A stretch of DNA of 6,349 nt from positions 1 through 6,349 of the forward strand of contig JAXDLH010000267.1 of the NCBI GenBank assembly GCA_034666705.1, given 5' to 3'. The DNA is from JAXDLH01 sp034666705 (GTDB taxonomy: Bacteria; Chloroflexota; UBA6077; SHYK01). Below, in pieces: positions 5,830 through 6,349 of the stretch. The translations under genes and the position numbers were made by a program. The notes beneath the pieces are model-generated. The model saw only the letters and a program-made list of their open reading frames with translations, was not told the DNA's origin and did no database searches. The stretch's first letter is position 1; each line of letters begins with the position of its first letter.

Positions 5830-5841
5830 CGGAGGTGGGGC

Positions 5842-6349
5842 ATGAGGCGTGCGGGGCTCATAGCGTTGGTTCTGGCCTGGATGGTGATGGCGTGCACGTC
5901 GGCGTCGAGTGGTGGCGGCACCGGAGGCGGCGCGCCGAGCAGCGGCAGTGGGACCACGGCCCAGGCACCGGCCGATACGTCGAAGCCCCAGCGCGTGATG
6001 GTGATGGCGACGCGCGTCGAGCCAAAGACGATCGCCGCCCGCGGCCTCGGGCAGAACACCGGCGTCGCGCTCTATCTGACTAAGCGCGTCTTCAACGCCG
6101 ATCTGGCGCTGCTCGACGACCAGGGCACCCCGCGGCCCTACCTAGCCGACTCCCTGCCGCAGCTCAACACCGATACCTGGAAGGTCAACGCCGACGGCAC
6201 GATGGAGACCAATTACCACCTGCGGCCGAACCTCGTGTGGCACGATGGCCAGCCGCTCACCGCGGACGACTTCGTCTTCGCCTTCCAGGTCTACGCCCGC
6301 CAGGATCTCGGCACGGCCAACTCGCCGCCGATCAACCTGATCCAGGACG
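5842..6349 (+). CDS. Family 5 extracellular solute-binding lipoprotein, N-terminal part (cut by right edge)
   Basis: This is the first 169 codons of a lipid-anchored receptor for a peptide/nickel/oligosaccharide-type ABC importer. ATG 5842 follows GGAGGT (5831-5836) by five bases. The protein opens with RRAGLIALVLAWMVMAC, a lipoprotein signal with lipobox VMAC and Cys18. A Ser/Gly/Thr/Ala linker runs from about 19 to 48 before the domain. GTPRPYLADSLPQLN (about 95-109) and then LRPNLVWHDGQPLTADDFVFA (127-147) match the SBP_bac_5 pattern of P-x-LA-S, then LR-x-x-x-x-W-H-DG-x-P-x-TA-DD-x-x-F. Full family members are about 500-600 aa, so roughly two thirds lie beyond the window, probably followed by DppB/DppC-type permease genes. 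The substrate cannot be told from this part. It is divergent from padR and may share its control region. Confidence 0.93.
   Translation, partial: MRRAGLIALVLAWMVMACTSASSGGGTGGGAPSSGSGTTAQAPADTSKPQRVMVMATRVEPKTIAARGLGQNTGVALYLTKRVFNADLALLDDQGTPRPYLADSLPQLNTDTWKVNADGTMETNYHLRPNLVWHDGQPLTADDFVFAFQVYARQDLGTANSPPINLIQD

Larger units (their letters stand above)
5401..5841. other. 441-bp divergent intergenic region
   Basis: No gene is recognised. It holds the padR operator cluster (5402-5437), a near-palindrome AGGTCCACC-gg-GGTGCACCT (5489-5508), an imperfect 17-bp direct repeat (5509-5525 and 5533-5549), an AT-richer spot AATATGCTATGTTT (about 5768-5781) that may be the -10 region of the plus-strand gene, and a 12-bp tandem repeat before its ribosome site. 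Frames stay open through 5584-5841 in phase with the binding-protein gene, but the predicted peptide has no family likeness. Confidence 0.55.

Noticed and set aside
5584..5841. In-frame upward extension of the family 5 binding protein from ATG 5584 (86 codons, MAPDNHIGAGLADP...).
   Set aside because: The extension has no family likeness and would bury a clear lipoprotein signal peptide, and ATG 5842 has a strong ribosome site. Open frames arise easily in this GC-rich DNA.

Overview
The window is GC-rich bacterial DNA with GTG starts, Shine-Dalgarno sites, lipoprotein signal peptides and Gly/Ser-rich linkers after the lipobox cysteine. The style fits a Chloroflexota-type bacterium, but there is no rRNA or marker gene, so this is an inference with modest confidence. 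No complete RNA gene, CRISPR array, transposase or prophage gene was found.

Layout. Positions 1-3371 hold a minus-strand carbohydrate ABC transporter operon, read right to left: MalK-type ATPase (2244-3371), family 1 sugar-binding lipoprotein (723-2060), then the N-terminal part of a MalF/AglF-type permease that runs off the left edge (1-286). Binding protein and permease most resemble the alpha-glucoside (Agl) branch. A second permease (AglG-like) would be expected beyond the left edge. Positions 3587-5400 hold a second minus-strand group: a PadR-family regulator (5041-5400), a short open frame or gene remnant overlapping its end, and a 12-TM major facilitator transporter (3587-4891), probably a regulator-controlled efflux pump. 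Positions 5842-6349 hold the start of a plus-strand family 5 (peptide/nickel/oligosaccharide type) binding lipoprotein, divergent from padR and cut by the right edge.

The non-coding DNA is the most unusual part. The 436-bp gap between binding protein and permease carries a strong branched hairpin just after the binding-protein stop, then five REP-like hairpin units, three of them joined at a 38-bp period. An 85-bp segment with inverted ends bounded by TA lies exactly at a unit boundary and looks like a tiny MITE. The layout recalls the malE-malF REP region, where hairpins let the binding protein be made in excess. Further points: the ATPase lacks an ATG/GTG/TTG at the position its family expects and has ACG there behind a good ribosome site; and the padR start is overlapped by a cluster of ATCG/CGAT half-sites that looks like an autoregulatory operator.
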